Source of the DNA: Kiritimatiellales bacterium
GTDB taxonomy: Bacteria > Verrucomicrobiota > Kiritimatiellia > Kiritimatiellales > Tichowtungiaceae
DNA length: 64,000 nt
Assembly: GCA_041656295.1 (NCBI GenBank)
Contig: JBBADV010000005.1
Location: 62,001-126,000, forward strand
Reading direction: 5' to 3'
The position numbers and the translations under genes are program-made. The notes under the pieces were generated by a model that did not search any database, was not told the origin of the DNA, and saw nothing but the letters and a program-made list of their open reading frames with translations. Of this stretch, positions 50,770 to 58,318 are shown in pieces; the first letter of the stretch is position 1; every line of letters starts with the position of its first letter.

Positions 50770-52668
50770 TTACAGCAGCTCAAGATATTCGACTTTATAG
50801 AACCGGTGCGGTTTCGCGACAGCATCCGGATCGTCGAACTCGCCGTAGCCGAAGGAGTAGAGAACATCCACAGTCTGCAGCAACGTCCATTCCGTGTCGT
50901 TTAGCGTTTCCTTGTAGCTGACAACCGCCCTGAAATCGGGGAACTCATCATCGCACGCCATCAGTCCCGGTCGTCCAGACGGAGAGGTGGTGACGTCTGA
51001 TCCGGTCACATCAAAGTAGAACGTGCCGTCGCCGGCGCCTCCGAGACTGTCGGGGATAATTTTTGCCGTCAGCAGAACTGTCATAGCTTCCGGATGACGC
51101 TGAGTATCCACAAAATCATCCCAGCCGGATGCTCCCGGCAGGTAATAGATGGTTTTACAGCTATCCATAACCTCTCCGATGCCGGCAGGCGCATTGCCTC
51201 TGAACAACACGTAGGTAATATCATTGTTGTTTAAAAATGCATCGGCGCCGATTTCGGTAACACTTGCCGGGAGCGTCAGGCGGCCGCTTAATCCGCTGTT
51301 TTCAAATGCGGACTGTCCGATGCTCTGGACGCCGTCCGGAATTGCAAAATTCTGCAGCCCCGTGCTGCCGTAGAACGCATAATCTCCGATTGATTCGAGT
51401 TCAACGGGCTCTGCAAATGTTACGGCCGTCAGTGTTGTCAGATTGCTGAACACACCGGTTCCAATCGAAAGCAGGCCGCTCGGCAGATGAACATCCGTCA
51501 CCGCCGCGGAAATATTTCCGCCGGCAAATGCCCCGCTGTCTATCGCACACACCGGCAGTCCGTTAATTTCATCCGGAACGGAGACAGACGTATTGGTGCC
51601 GAGATATTTTGTAATGACAATCTGATCCAGCGCATTGGTGTACCATTCATACTCGGCCGGCAGGTCAAGTTCCGGATTTTCCGGGAACAGACCGCCGGTA
51701 CCGAACCCGGCCACATCAGCGAATTTGCCGGATCCTAAGGCAGTGACATTGATTGTACGCGCAAAAACTCTTCCTCTGAAATCCAGCCCGCCGCCGGCGA
51801 AAGACACCGGGGACTCGGGAGCACAAATTCCGCCGAGGAAAATCCCGTGTGTTTCTAATGTGACATTGCCGCGGGCATAAAGCGTTCCGGTATACTGCAG
51901 CTCTTCACCATCATAGATTCCAAGAATCCGGGAACCGGTTAATTTTACAGCTCTGGCTGACGGAGAGTAAATCACTCCGGAAACAGCGCCATTCACGATC
52001 GTCGCCGGCTCGGTGCTTTCGCCGAAATAAACAACGGCCTGATCACTGCTTCCACCCCCGTTAATCGTGATGCCTCTTGAACCGGAAGTGATATCCGTGA
52101 TGAAAAACCAGGCACTGCCGCCGCCGGTAACGTTAATTGTAAACTCTTGGAAACTGAATGTATCAATCCTGACTTTTACGACTGTTCCCGGAGCTGCCTG
52201 TACCTCCATTCTGGTGCTGGAGGATGCGGTCAACTGTTGAATATGAGTATCTGAATCAATCAGATACGGATTTGCCTGATACTGCCAGCCGAGCGTAACC
52301 GAAGGAATCACGGTGGCAAAATTATTCGCAAATGGAATCACCGGCAGTTCGGTGTAAGGCACCGTAAGGCCGGCATTTGTAACCACCCGTCCATTTCCCA
52401 CAGTATAATAGTTCAGAGGATTCGCCAGATAAGCGCCCTCGTTCAGATAGAGCGTACCTGATTTAAACGTCTCCGCCCATTGGGGCATCTGCAACGGACC
52501 CTGGTTTACAATAATATTTCCCTCAATGTTGTGATACCCGATCGTCACCCCTTCTTTGGCGTAAAACAGATAGTTGTCGGTCTGTTCCGCATGTGCACAG
52601 AATCCGCCCGCCGTCAGCACGGCAGCGATCAGTAATCTTTGAATATGCCTGCTATGTGTTGTTTTCAT
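50770..52668 (-). CDS. Exported BspA-type leucine-rich-repeat protein
   Basis: A 632-residue exported protein starting at the ATG at 52668; an earlier in-frame Met (52686) adds six residues. The signal peptide is QRLLIAAVLTAGGFCAHA. The N-terminal half is beta-rich with no recognised domain (TLYARGNVTLETHGIFLGG). Residues about 350-500 are BspA/LRR_5 repeats (LPSGLLSIGTGVFSNLTTL, AIPDGVQSIGQSAFENSG, LPASVTEIGADAFLNN). A short C-terminal segment ends RFYKVEYLELL. No PEP-CTERM is seen. It is a candidate adhesin or surface protein. Confidence 0.82.
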   Translation of the reverse strand: MKTTHSRHIQRLLIAAVLTAGGFCAHAEQTDNYLFYAKEGVTIGYHNIEGNIIVNQGPLQMPQWAETFKSGTLYLNEGAYLANPLNYYTVGNGRVVTNAGLTVPYTELPVIPFANNFATVIPSVTLGWQYQANPYLIDSDTHIQQLTASSSTRMEVQAAPGTVVKVRIDTFSFQEFTINVTGGGSAWFFITDITSGSRGITINGGGSSDQAVVYFGESTEPATIVNGAVSGVIYSPSARAVKLTGSRILGIYDGEELQYTGTLYARGNVTLETHGIFLGGICAPESPVSFAGGGLDFRGRVFARTINVTALGSGKFADVAGFGTGGLFPENPELDLPAEYEWYTNALDQIVITKYLGTNTSVSVPDEINGLPVCAIDSGAFAGGNISAAVTDVHLPSGLLSIGTGVFSNLTTLTAVTFAEPVELESIGDYAFYGSTGLQNFAIPDGVQSIGQSAFENSGLSGRLTLPASVTEIGADAFLNNNDITYVLFRGNAPAGIGEVMDSCKTIYYLPGASGWDDFVDTQRHPEAMTVLLTAKIIPDSLGGAGDGTFYFDVTGSDVTTSPSGRPGLMACDDEFPDFRAVVSYKETLNDTEWTLLQTVDVLYSFGYGEFDDPDAVAKPHRFYKVEYLELL

Positions 52669-52807
52669 TATCGTATTCCTTTTCACTCCGGACTGTAGGG
52701 TTCACCCCTACGGGTTCGTTCGTAATTTCTCTATTGAAAAGCCAACGATATTGTCCTTTTTATCCTGTACGTCAAGAGGAAAATAAACTTTTTTTTAATT
52801 AAAAAAA

Positions 52808-52840
52808 ACCGGTAGATTGTAAACCCAAGTGTCCGGTTGG
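52808..52840. repeat. GTGTCCGGTTGGA-type repeat
   Basis: CGGTAGATTGTAAA followed by GTGTCCGGTTGGA. The same two blocks occur reversed at 58175-58220 upstream of mutS; GTGTCCGGTTGGA alone is at 53503-53515. The 52841-53154 stretch between this and the next element has no recognised gene, although it has 9-bp inverted arms (TTCCATGCC/GGCATGGAA). Confidence 0.55.
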
Positions 52841-53154
52841 AGGCGGAGAAATTCCATGCCAGAATGAACCTTTCTTCATTCACCGAAAACAAAGGAAAGG
52901 AACACCGGCATGGAACAGAACGCGTGTGATACAAGCCATTTCTGAAACGGTACAGCCTGCGAAGTAGACTCATCGGCTGCATGCGGACTCCAACACCCGG
53001 CACAACCGTCGCTACCAGTGGTTCGGGAAAAGAAAATCTTGGCGTTACTGCCCATCGACTCAGAGCATGCCGGCGGAAAACGTGTGGCGGGTGTGCCATT
53101 CCTTTCATCGGAACGCTGCCGGATACACGCAAAATTGGCTGCTGCTTGAACGTT

Positions 53155-53501
53155 TAGAGCGTATTCAGAAAAATTTAGCCGCAAAATAAACAAAGGTGTA
53201 ATGCACCGCAGGCATCCTTACCTGCCTTGGGAAATCCGCAGATGACGCAGATGAACGCAAATGTTAAAATCACGATTCGAAACGAAGTGAAGACTTGAAG
53301 AGCGGCTTTCTGAAAGAAAGCAGCGAAAGCGACAAAGGCTCGCCAAAGGCGGGCGGTGAAAACGGCAAACACACCGAATACACGGATTTTTTTGCAAAAA
53401 GGCAATGAAGTGCTGCATGCGTGTTCATGCGTGGTTTATCAATCATTCGGCCCATAATTATTTTGCGATTTTTGCGGCTTTTTTTAATTTAAAATGCTCT
53501 A
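53155..53501. mobile_element. TA-flanked MITE-like element, copy B
   Basis: About 347 bp. The left end TAGAGCGTATTCAGAAAAAT is nearly identical to copy A at 50210, and the right end TTTAAAATGCTCTA is identical. Shared interior blocks include CCGCAGATGACGCAGAT and the GTTTATCAATCA / CCATAATTATTT segments. The middle differs, so the copies are diverged or carry different inserts. Confidence 0.7.
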
Positions 53502-53575
53502 AGTGTCCGGTTGGAGTTTTTTGATTCATGCTGCTGCTTTCTATGGAACCGTTCTGCAGCGGTTTCAAAATTTAA

Positions 53576-54288
53576 GGGGCTGTAGTAGATAAGCTTGAAT
53601 GCTAAGCTTGTCGAATGAAGATAACTCGTTGTAAGTTATTAAGAAAACAGCAGTTAAGACTGCTCGACTATTTTGTTCTGGAAGTGACAGCCCGATCGGC
53701 AGCGGATTTACTGGGAATACAGCCCAACAGTGCGGCCCTGTTTTACCGCAAACTGCGTGAGGTGATTGCGCATCACCTTGAGCAAAAAGAACATGAAGTG
53801 TTCGATGGAGCGGTTGAATTGGATGAGAGTTGTTTCGGTGGTGTCCGCAAGGGTAAGCGCGGTCGAGGAGCTGCTGGCAAGGTCGCTGTCTTTGGCATCT
53901 TAAAACGCGGTGGCAAGGTCTACACCAAGATCGTGAAGGACACCAGGACGGAAACGCTGATGCCATTGATCTCCAGGAAAACAGCGCCAGACAGCCTGGT
54001 GTATACCGATTGTTATCGAAGCTGCAATGCCTTGGACGTGAGTGATTTTTACCATGAAAGGATCAATCACTCGGCGCTATTTGCAAAGGGCAAGAACCGC
54101 ATCAATGGCATTGAGAACTTTTGGAATCAGGCCAAGCGTGTGCTGAGAAAATACAATGGAATTCCGAAAGAGTCGTGCCCGCTATTCCTCAAGGAATGCG
54201 AGTTCAGATTCAATTGCGGAAGCCCTAAGCAACAATTGAAAACACTTAAGGAGTGGGCTGATATTTAGTGCTTATCTACTACAGCCCC
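53576..54288 (+). mobile_element. Intact IS1595-family insertion sequence
   Basis: 713 bp with perfect 19-bp terminal inverted repeats GGGGCTGTAGTAGATAAGC at 53576-53594 and 54270-54288. Flanks AAATTTAA and TAATTTAA look like an 8-bp target duplication with one mismatch, the size typical of IS1595. It carries one transposase gene. Confidence 0.92.
53615..54268 (+). CDS. IS1595-family transposase (IS1016-like)
   Basis: A 217-residue transposase, apparently complete, without the N-terminal zinc ribbon of longer IS1595 members. It has an HTH-like start (DYFVLEVTARSAADLLGI), then the catalytic Asp70 in VELDESCFGG, Asp132 in YTDCYRS and Glu167 in RINGIENFWNQAKRVL. The D-D-E spacing (35 between the last two) suits a DDE fold. 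The C-terminal FLKECEFRFN motif (about 195-204) is characteristic of IS1595. It lies inside perfect inverted repeats. Confidence 0.94.
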   Translation: MKITRCKLLRKQQLRLLDYFVLEVTARSAADLLGIQPNSAALFYRKLREVIAHHLEQKEHEVFDGAVELDESCFGGVRKGKRGRGAAGKVAVFGILKRGGKVYTKIVKDTRTETLMPLISRKTAPDSLVYTDCYRSCNALDVSDFYHERINHSALFAKGKNRINGIENFWNQAKRVLRKYNGIPKESCPLFLKECEFRFNCGSPKQQLKTLKEWADI

Positions 54289-54292
54289 TAAT

Positions 54293-54722
54293 TTAATATT
54301 TTACGCGGGCAGGAGTTGAGCCATGTTTTGATGTCGGGCATTTCAGGCCAAATACTGTTCCGACGCGATCAACAATTACAGCCACTGCGCCGACGTCATA
54401 AAAATAAATTTTGTTAACCGTTGTCCCGTGAACTTTTGTTTCTGCTTCGGCGGGCTTGATGAATGCTGCAATGCTTTTTTCTTTCACAACGGCGCTCAGT
54501 TTTGCAACGTTAATAATCCGAATAATAATATCCAGATCGCGATGTTCGCGATGATGGTGTTCGAGTTCCAATATCAAAAGAGGCCGTCGCAAATCCGTTT
54601 TCAACCACGCGCTCAAATTTCAGATGATAACCGTGTGCCGGCAGACTGCTGATCATTTCGCACAACACATTTCCCGGCAGGCCGGCATTTAACAGCACGC
54701 TGATAAACGTATTTCCGTATTC
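54293..54722 (-). pseudogene. larC: larC remnant (nickel-pincer cofactor nickel insertion), broken
   Basis: Two adjacent minus-strand frames carry LarC-like sequence: NTFISVLLNAGLPGNVLCEM and FERVVENGFATASFDI in one frame (54510-54698), then LEHHHREHRDLDIIIRI, IKPAEAETKVHGTTVNKIYF and YDVGAVAVIVDRVGTVFGL in the other (to about 54310). The N-terminal DCFSGISGD-type start is missing. A frameshift lies near 54575. Homology stops just before the IS1595 element, and no larC continuation is seen beyond it. LarC normally inserts nickel into the pincer cofactor of lactate racemase. Confidence 0.88.
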
Positions 54723-55394
54723 CTATCTCATGCTGTTCATCATTCCGGCGAGCCGCCCGGCGCCGAACCCGTTATCAATATTCACGACCGCTACACCGTC
54801 GGCGCAACTGTTGAGCATGCCGAGCAGTGCGGCGAGTCCTTCAAAGCTTGCACCGTAACCGACACTGGTTGGCAGTGCAATCACCGGTTTTGCAACGAGT
54901 CCGCCGACCACACTCGCCAGCGCACCTTCCATTCCGGCAGCAACGATAATTACATTTGCTGAGCGGATTTTCTCTTCCTGTGCAAACAGCCGGTGAATTC
55001 CGGCGACTCCGACATCAAAAATCCGCTCAATGCGGTGCCCCATAAGTTCGGCGGTCAGCGCCGCTTCTTCCGCCGCCGGGATATCGCTCGTGCCGGCGGT
55101 TAAAACTAAAATAAAACGGTCCGGATCCGCTGGAATTTCTTTTTTGCGGACAATAATCAGTCGCGCAGCTTCGTGATATTCCGCCGCCGGAACCAGTTGC
55201 TGCACCGCCGTAAAATGTTCCAGCGCGGCGCGCGTGGCGAGAATGTTTTCATCGCCGGAATCCATTTTTTCCACAATCCGTGCAACCTGCTCCGGTGTTT
55301 TACCGGCGCAGAAAATGGCTTCCGGAAAACCGCGCCGCGCCGGTCGATCTAAATCAATCTTCGCAAAATTTAAAACGCTCTCTGACTTTTTCAT
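54723..55394 (-). CDS. larB: Nickel-pincer cofactor biosynthesis protein LarB
   Basis: LarB carboxylates nicotinic acid adenine dinucleotide, the first step of the nickel-pincer nucleotide cofactor. The 223-residue protein has the AIR-carboxylase-like C-terminal domain: VLTAGTSDIPAAEEAALTAE, FDVGVAGIHRLFA, VAAGMEGALASVVGGLVAKP and ALPTSVGYGASFEGLAALLG. The N-terminal part includes RRGFPEAIFCAGKTPEQV. It is complete and lies between larE and the larC remnant in operon order larE-larB-larC. Confidence 0.94.
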   Translation of the reverse strand: MKKSESVLNFAKIDLDRPARRGFPEAIFCAGKTPEQVARIVEKMDSGDENILATRAALEHFTAVQQLVPAAEYHEAARLIIVRKKEIPADPDRFILVLTAGTSDIPAAEEAALTAELMGHRIERIFDVGVAGIHRLFAQEEKIRSANVIIVAAGMEGALASVVGGLVAKPVIALPTSVGYGASFEGLAALLGMLNSCADGVAVVNIDNGFGAGRLAGMMNSMR

Positions 55395-55546
55395 AATTTT
55401 TTAACCGCTCATTGCCATTTCATTGCTTCGTATCCGCGGAGCCTTTCTTCGTTTCGCTCCGAATCACACTGATTTTGCCGCTTCGCTGCTTTGCATTCGC
55501 AAAGCCCTTCTTCGAATCACTAATTAGTAATGTCGATCAGTGAAGA

Positions 55547-56344
55547 TTAGTGGTTTAATTTCTCATTCATGTTTCCCATTCGATAGCCGGAAGGATCGAT
55601 TTCCACCGCATCAAATCCAAGTGCAGTTAATTTTTTTCTGATTTCATTTTCCACCGGCGCGAGCGCCACCGGATGTTTAACTTCAATCCGCGCGCGGTTA
55701 CCGTGATGCCTGACGCGCAGCTGCCCGGTATCAAACCGGCGGATAAATTTTTCGGCGTCTTCAATCTGCTTCAAGCGCGCCGGTGTTAATTCCAGTCCGT
55801 ATTCGATGCGTGATGCCAGACACGCCGCCGCCGGTTTTTCGGCGGTCGGTAGATTCCACCGCCGCGACAGTTCGCGGATTTCCGCTTTAGTGAAACCTGC
55901 TTCTTTTAACGGACTGCACACTGCACTCAGTTCCGCCACCGCTCGTGCGCCGGGGCGGTAATCCAAATCGTCATCCACATTGCTGCCTTCCACAACCCAC
56001 GCAAAACCGCGCGCGCCGGCAAATTCAATCAGTTCGGTGAAACGGATTTTTTTACAGTGATAACAGCGGTCGGCGCCGTTCGCCGTAAAATTTTTGTCGG
56101 CGAATTCGTGCGTTTCAATCAACACATGTTCAACGCCGAACTGCGCTGCAAAATTTGTTGCATCGCAACATTCGTCGCCAGTGAATGTAGCGGAAACGGC
56201 GGTGACAGCGAGCACGTGTTCGACGCCGAGGAATTTTACGGCAGCAGCGAGCAGCAGTGTGCTGTCCGTTCCGCCGGAAAAAGCCACGGCAGTTTTTTCA
56301 AGCTGCCGGAAAATGGTTGCGAGTGTCTGGAGTTTCTTTTCCAT
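55547..56344 (-). CDS. larE: Nickel-pincer cofactor sulfur transferase LarE
   Basis: LarE adenylates the pincer precursor and, in the characterised enzyme, sacrifices its own cysteine sulfur. The 265-residue PP-loop protein has AFSGGTDSTLLL (SGGTDS 23-28), RCYHCKK (Cys94, Cys97) and EKPAAACLASRIEYG with the presumed sacrificial Cys175, close to the characterised position 176. RPGARAVAELSAVCSPL lies between. It is separated from larB by about 150 bases of apparently empty sequence. With larC broken, its product presumably has no local downstream partner. Confidence 0.93.
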   Translation of the reverse strand: MEKKLQTLATIFRQLEKTAVAFSGGTDSTLLLAAAVKFLGVEHVLAVTAVSATFTGDECCDATNFAAQFGVEHVLIETHEFADKNFTANGADRCYHCKKIRFTELIEFAGARGFAWVVEGSNVDDDLDYRPGARAVAELSAVCSPLKEAGFTKAEIRELSRRWNLPTAEKPAAACLASRIEYGLELTPARLKQIEDAEKFIRRFDTGQLRVRHHGNRARIEVKHPVALAPVENEIRKKLTALGFDAVEIDPSGYRMGNMNEKLNH

Positions 56345-56360
56345 TCTGTTTTTTAATTAC

Positions 56361-56490
56361 AACCGCGGATTACGCGGATATAAACGGATGTTTTTAAAAT
56401 GGCCATAGTTCACAGTTCAGAGTTGGGAAATTCTCTTTATTTTAATCGTAGTTTATTAATCTGTTTATATCTGTGTTATCCGCGGTTAAA
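56361..56490. repeat. Inverted pair of CGGAT-type repeats
   Basis: A forward arm (56361-56390) and reverse arm (56459-56490) surround about 70 bases. The reverse arm overlaps the last codons and TAA stop of the release-factor-like gene. Confidence 0.7.
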
Positions 56491-56881
56491 TAATTCGCCG
56501 GCGGAGTTCTTTTTTTTCGGACTGCCGGTGTTTATTTTCCAGCATTTTTTCTTTAGCACGGCGCGAACGCCGGCGTTTCTGCCGCCGGATTTTTTCGCGC
56601 TCCTGCTGTTTCGCACTTTTGATCCCGGTCATTTTTTCTTCGAGTTTATCACACAGTTCACGGCGCGCGGAAAATCGGTTAGACGCCTGCAGGCGCGACT
56701 GCTGACATTTTATTTCAATGCCGGACGGCGCGTGCCGGAGCTGCACGCACGACGAGGTTTTATTAATTTTCTGCCCGCCTTTGCCGGAGCCGCAAATAAA
56801 CTGCTCGCTCAAATCCTCTGCGCGGATTCCGAGCGCCGTCATCCGCGCACGCAGTTTTTCCCATTTTTCCGCCGTGATCAT
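56486..56881 (-). CDS. Peptide-chain-release-factor-like protein (GGQ domain only)
   Basis: A 131-residue protein consisting of the class I release-factor catalytic domain: FICGSGKGGQKINKTSSCVQL with GGQ at 35-37, then IEIKCQQSRLQASNRFSARREL. A long basic coiled-coil-like tail follows (about 80-131, EREKIRRQKRRRSRRAKEKM). It lacks the codon-recognition domains, as do ArfB and the mitochondrial MTRFR/C12orf65 proteins that rescue stalled ribosomes. A rescue role is a family-based inference. Its stop lies in a dispersed repeat. Confidence 0.88.
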   Translation of the reverse strand: MITAEKWEKLRARMTALGIRAEDLSEQFICGSGKGGQKINKTSSCVQLRHAPSGIEIKCQQSRLQASNRFSARRELCDKLEEKMTGIKSAKQQEREKIRRQKRRRSRRAKEKMLENKHRQSEKKELRRRII

Positions 56882-56922
56882 CCAGAAAGCAAACCACGCC
56901 GCTGGAAAAAATAACAGATTTT

Positions 56923-58068
56923 TTACCGGTGTTGATTTTTCACCACATCATCGACCCATTTAAAATATTCAGCGCGTACGGCGGCTTTTTCCGGCCAGCC
57001 GCCCTGAATCTGCACTTTAATTCCGGTAATTAAATTTTTCGCCGGCCAGCCGATGGTTTCAGTTCCGTATGCGCCGCTGTGCCGGAATTCGCCGCTGTTG
57101 CCGATAACCAGTGCGAGGCCGCGGTCGGAAATGCCGGTCGGATCCTGCCGCGCGGTCATCTCTTTTACGGCAGCAGCGGATAAAATCCGGCGGCCGTTAA
57201 ATTCGCCGCCGTTCAGCAGCATTTGATAATAATAAATGATATCTTCGCCGGTCGAAAAAAGTCCGCCGCCGGGAAACGGCGGGCGGGAGCGGTCGGAAAT
57301 ATCGCCTTCAAAATGATAATAGGAAATCACCTTGAATTGATTGCCGGTTTTTTCGTTCGGAAGCTGATAGGTTTTTGCAAGATGTTGAAGCTGTGCCGGC
57401 GTCGGCCAGAACGTGGTATTTTTCATGCCGAGCGGATCAAAAATCCGGCACTGCATAAATTCACCGAGCGGTTCTCCGGAAATTACTTCGATAATTGCGC
57501 CGACCGTATTGATGCCGGGATTGCTGTATTTAAACACCGCGCCGGGTTCGGATTCGAGCGGTATTTCTGCATAGCCGGCGACGATTTCCCGCAGCGGTTT
57601 ATACGCCATCGCCTGACTGCCGGAAATTCCCGAAACGTGTGTGAGCAGATCTTTAATTGTAATTGCCCGCGCCGCCGGTTTTTTTTCGTACGAACCGTCT
57701 TCTTTTTTTACCGCAACCGGCATATTTTTAAATTCCGGCAGAAATTTTTCCACCGGATCGTCAATTTGAACTTTATCTTCGTCCCGCAGCAGCATCAGCG
57801 CGCCGGCGATCAGCGTTTTTGTTTCCGATGCCACCCAGAACAGCGAATCCGTTTTCATCGAAATTTTATGTTCAATATCCGCAAAACCGGCGGCGTCCAC
57901 CGCCAGAATGTTATCAGCATCCGCCGCAATTACCACAATTCCCGGCAGCTGCCGATTTTCAATGAACGGTGCAAACCGCTCCGGCGCTGATTTCATTTCC
58001 GCCTGCATCAGATACGGCATACTCAAAACGCCGGTGATTGCCAATCCGGTAATTTTTTTCCAGTTCAT
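56923..58068 (-). CDS. Exported serine hydrolase (beta-lactamase class C / EstB family)
   Basis: A 381-residue protein with a signal peptide (ITGLAITGVLSMPYLMQAE). The SxxK motif is WVASETKTLIAGALM (Ser near 82), YxN is KYSNPGINTVGAIIEV (Tyr near 185) and the third motif is FRHSGAYG. It is likely a periplasmic or secreted esterase, D-peptidase or beta-lactamase-like hydrolase; the substrate is not deducible. It is unrelated in context to the cytoplasmic family member at 36897-38384. Confidence 0.88.
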   Translation of the reverse strand: MNWKKITGLAITGVLSMPYLMQAEMKSAPERFAPFIENRQLPGIVVIAADADNILAVDAAGFADIEHKISMKTDSLFWVASETKTLIAGALMLLRDEDKVQIDDPVEKFLPEFKNMPVAVKKEDGSYEKKPAARAITIKDLLTHVSGISGSQAMAYKPLREIVAGYAEIPLESEPGAVFKYSNPGINTVGAIIEVISGEPLGEFMQCRIFDPLGMKNTTFWPTPAQLQHLAKTYQLPNEKTGNQFKVISYYHFEGDISDRSRPPFPGGGLFSTGEDIIYYYQMLLNGGEFNGRRILSAAAVKEMTARQDPTGISDRGLALVIGNSGEFRHSGAYGTETIGWPAKNLITGIKVQIQGGWPEKAAVRAEYFKWVDDVVKNQHR

Positions 58069-58170
58069 GTTTATTCCTTTTTAAATCTGCAGGAGTGTAA
58101 TGCCGGTTGCGCCTGATTGATACTCAACCCGGATGCGGATACAGCTTTACGTAAAACCGGATTTCCGCCC

Positions 58171-58206
58171 AAAGCCGGTGTCCGGTTCCAACCGGACACC
58201 GGCTTT
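58171..58206 (+). promoter_or_regulatory. Perfect 17-bp palindrome upstream of mutS
   Basis: AAAGCCGGTGTCCGGTT and its exact complement flank a CC loop, followed by TTACAATCTACCG. On the plus strand it resembles a strong hairpin in the mutS leader. Part of the sequence (CGGTAGATTGTAAA and GTGTCCGGTTGGA, reversed) is shared with 52808-52840, so it may be a mobile palindromic repeat rather than a dedicated regulator. Confidence 0.6.
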
Positions 58207-58318
58207 TACAATCTACCGTTTCGAACCAAAGCCTGTTCACCAAAATGCTTTCTGCTTGTGCCCAAACATCTTTGATGCCAGATTTTATTATTCCATTTTT
58301 CATGTAGAATATACAGAT

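Noticed and set aside
52731..53193. Minus-strand open frames of 105 and 133 codons
   Set aside because: They cross a repeat and the MITE border, the residue composition is that of a random frame, and no family is recognised.
54293..54698. Two separate small genes in place of larC
   Set aside because: Together they give consecutive LarC sequence in two frames, so they are pieces of one broken gene.
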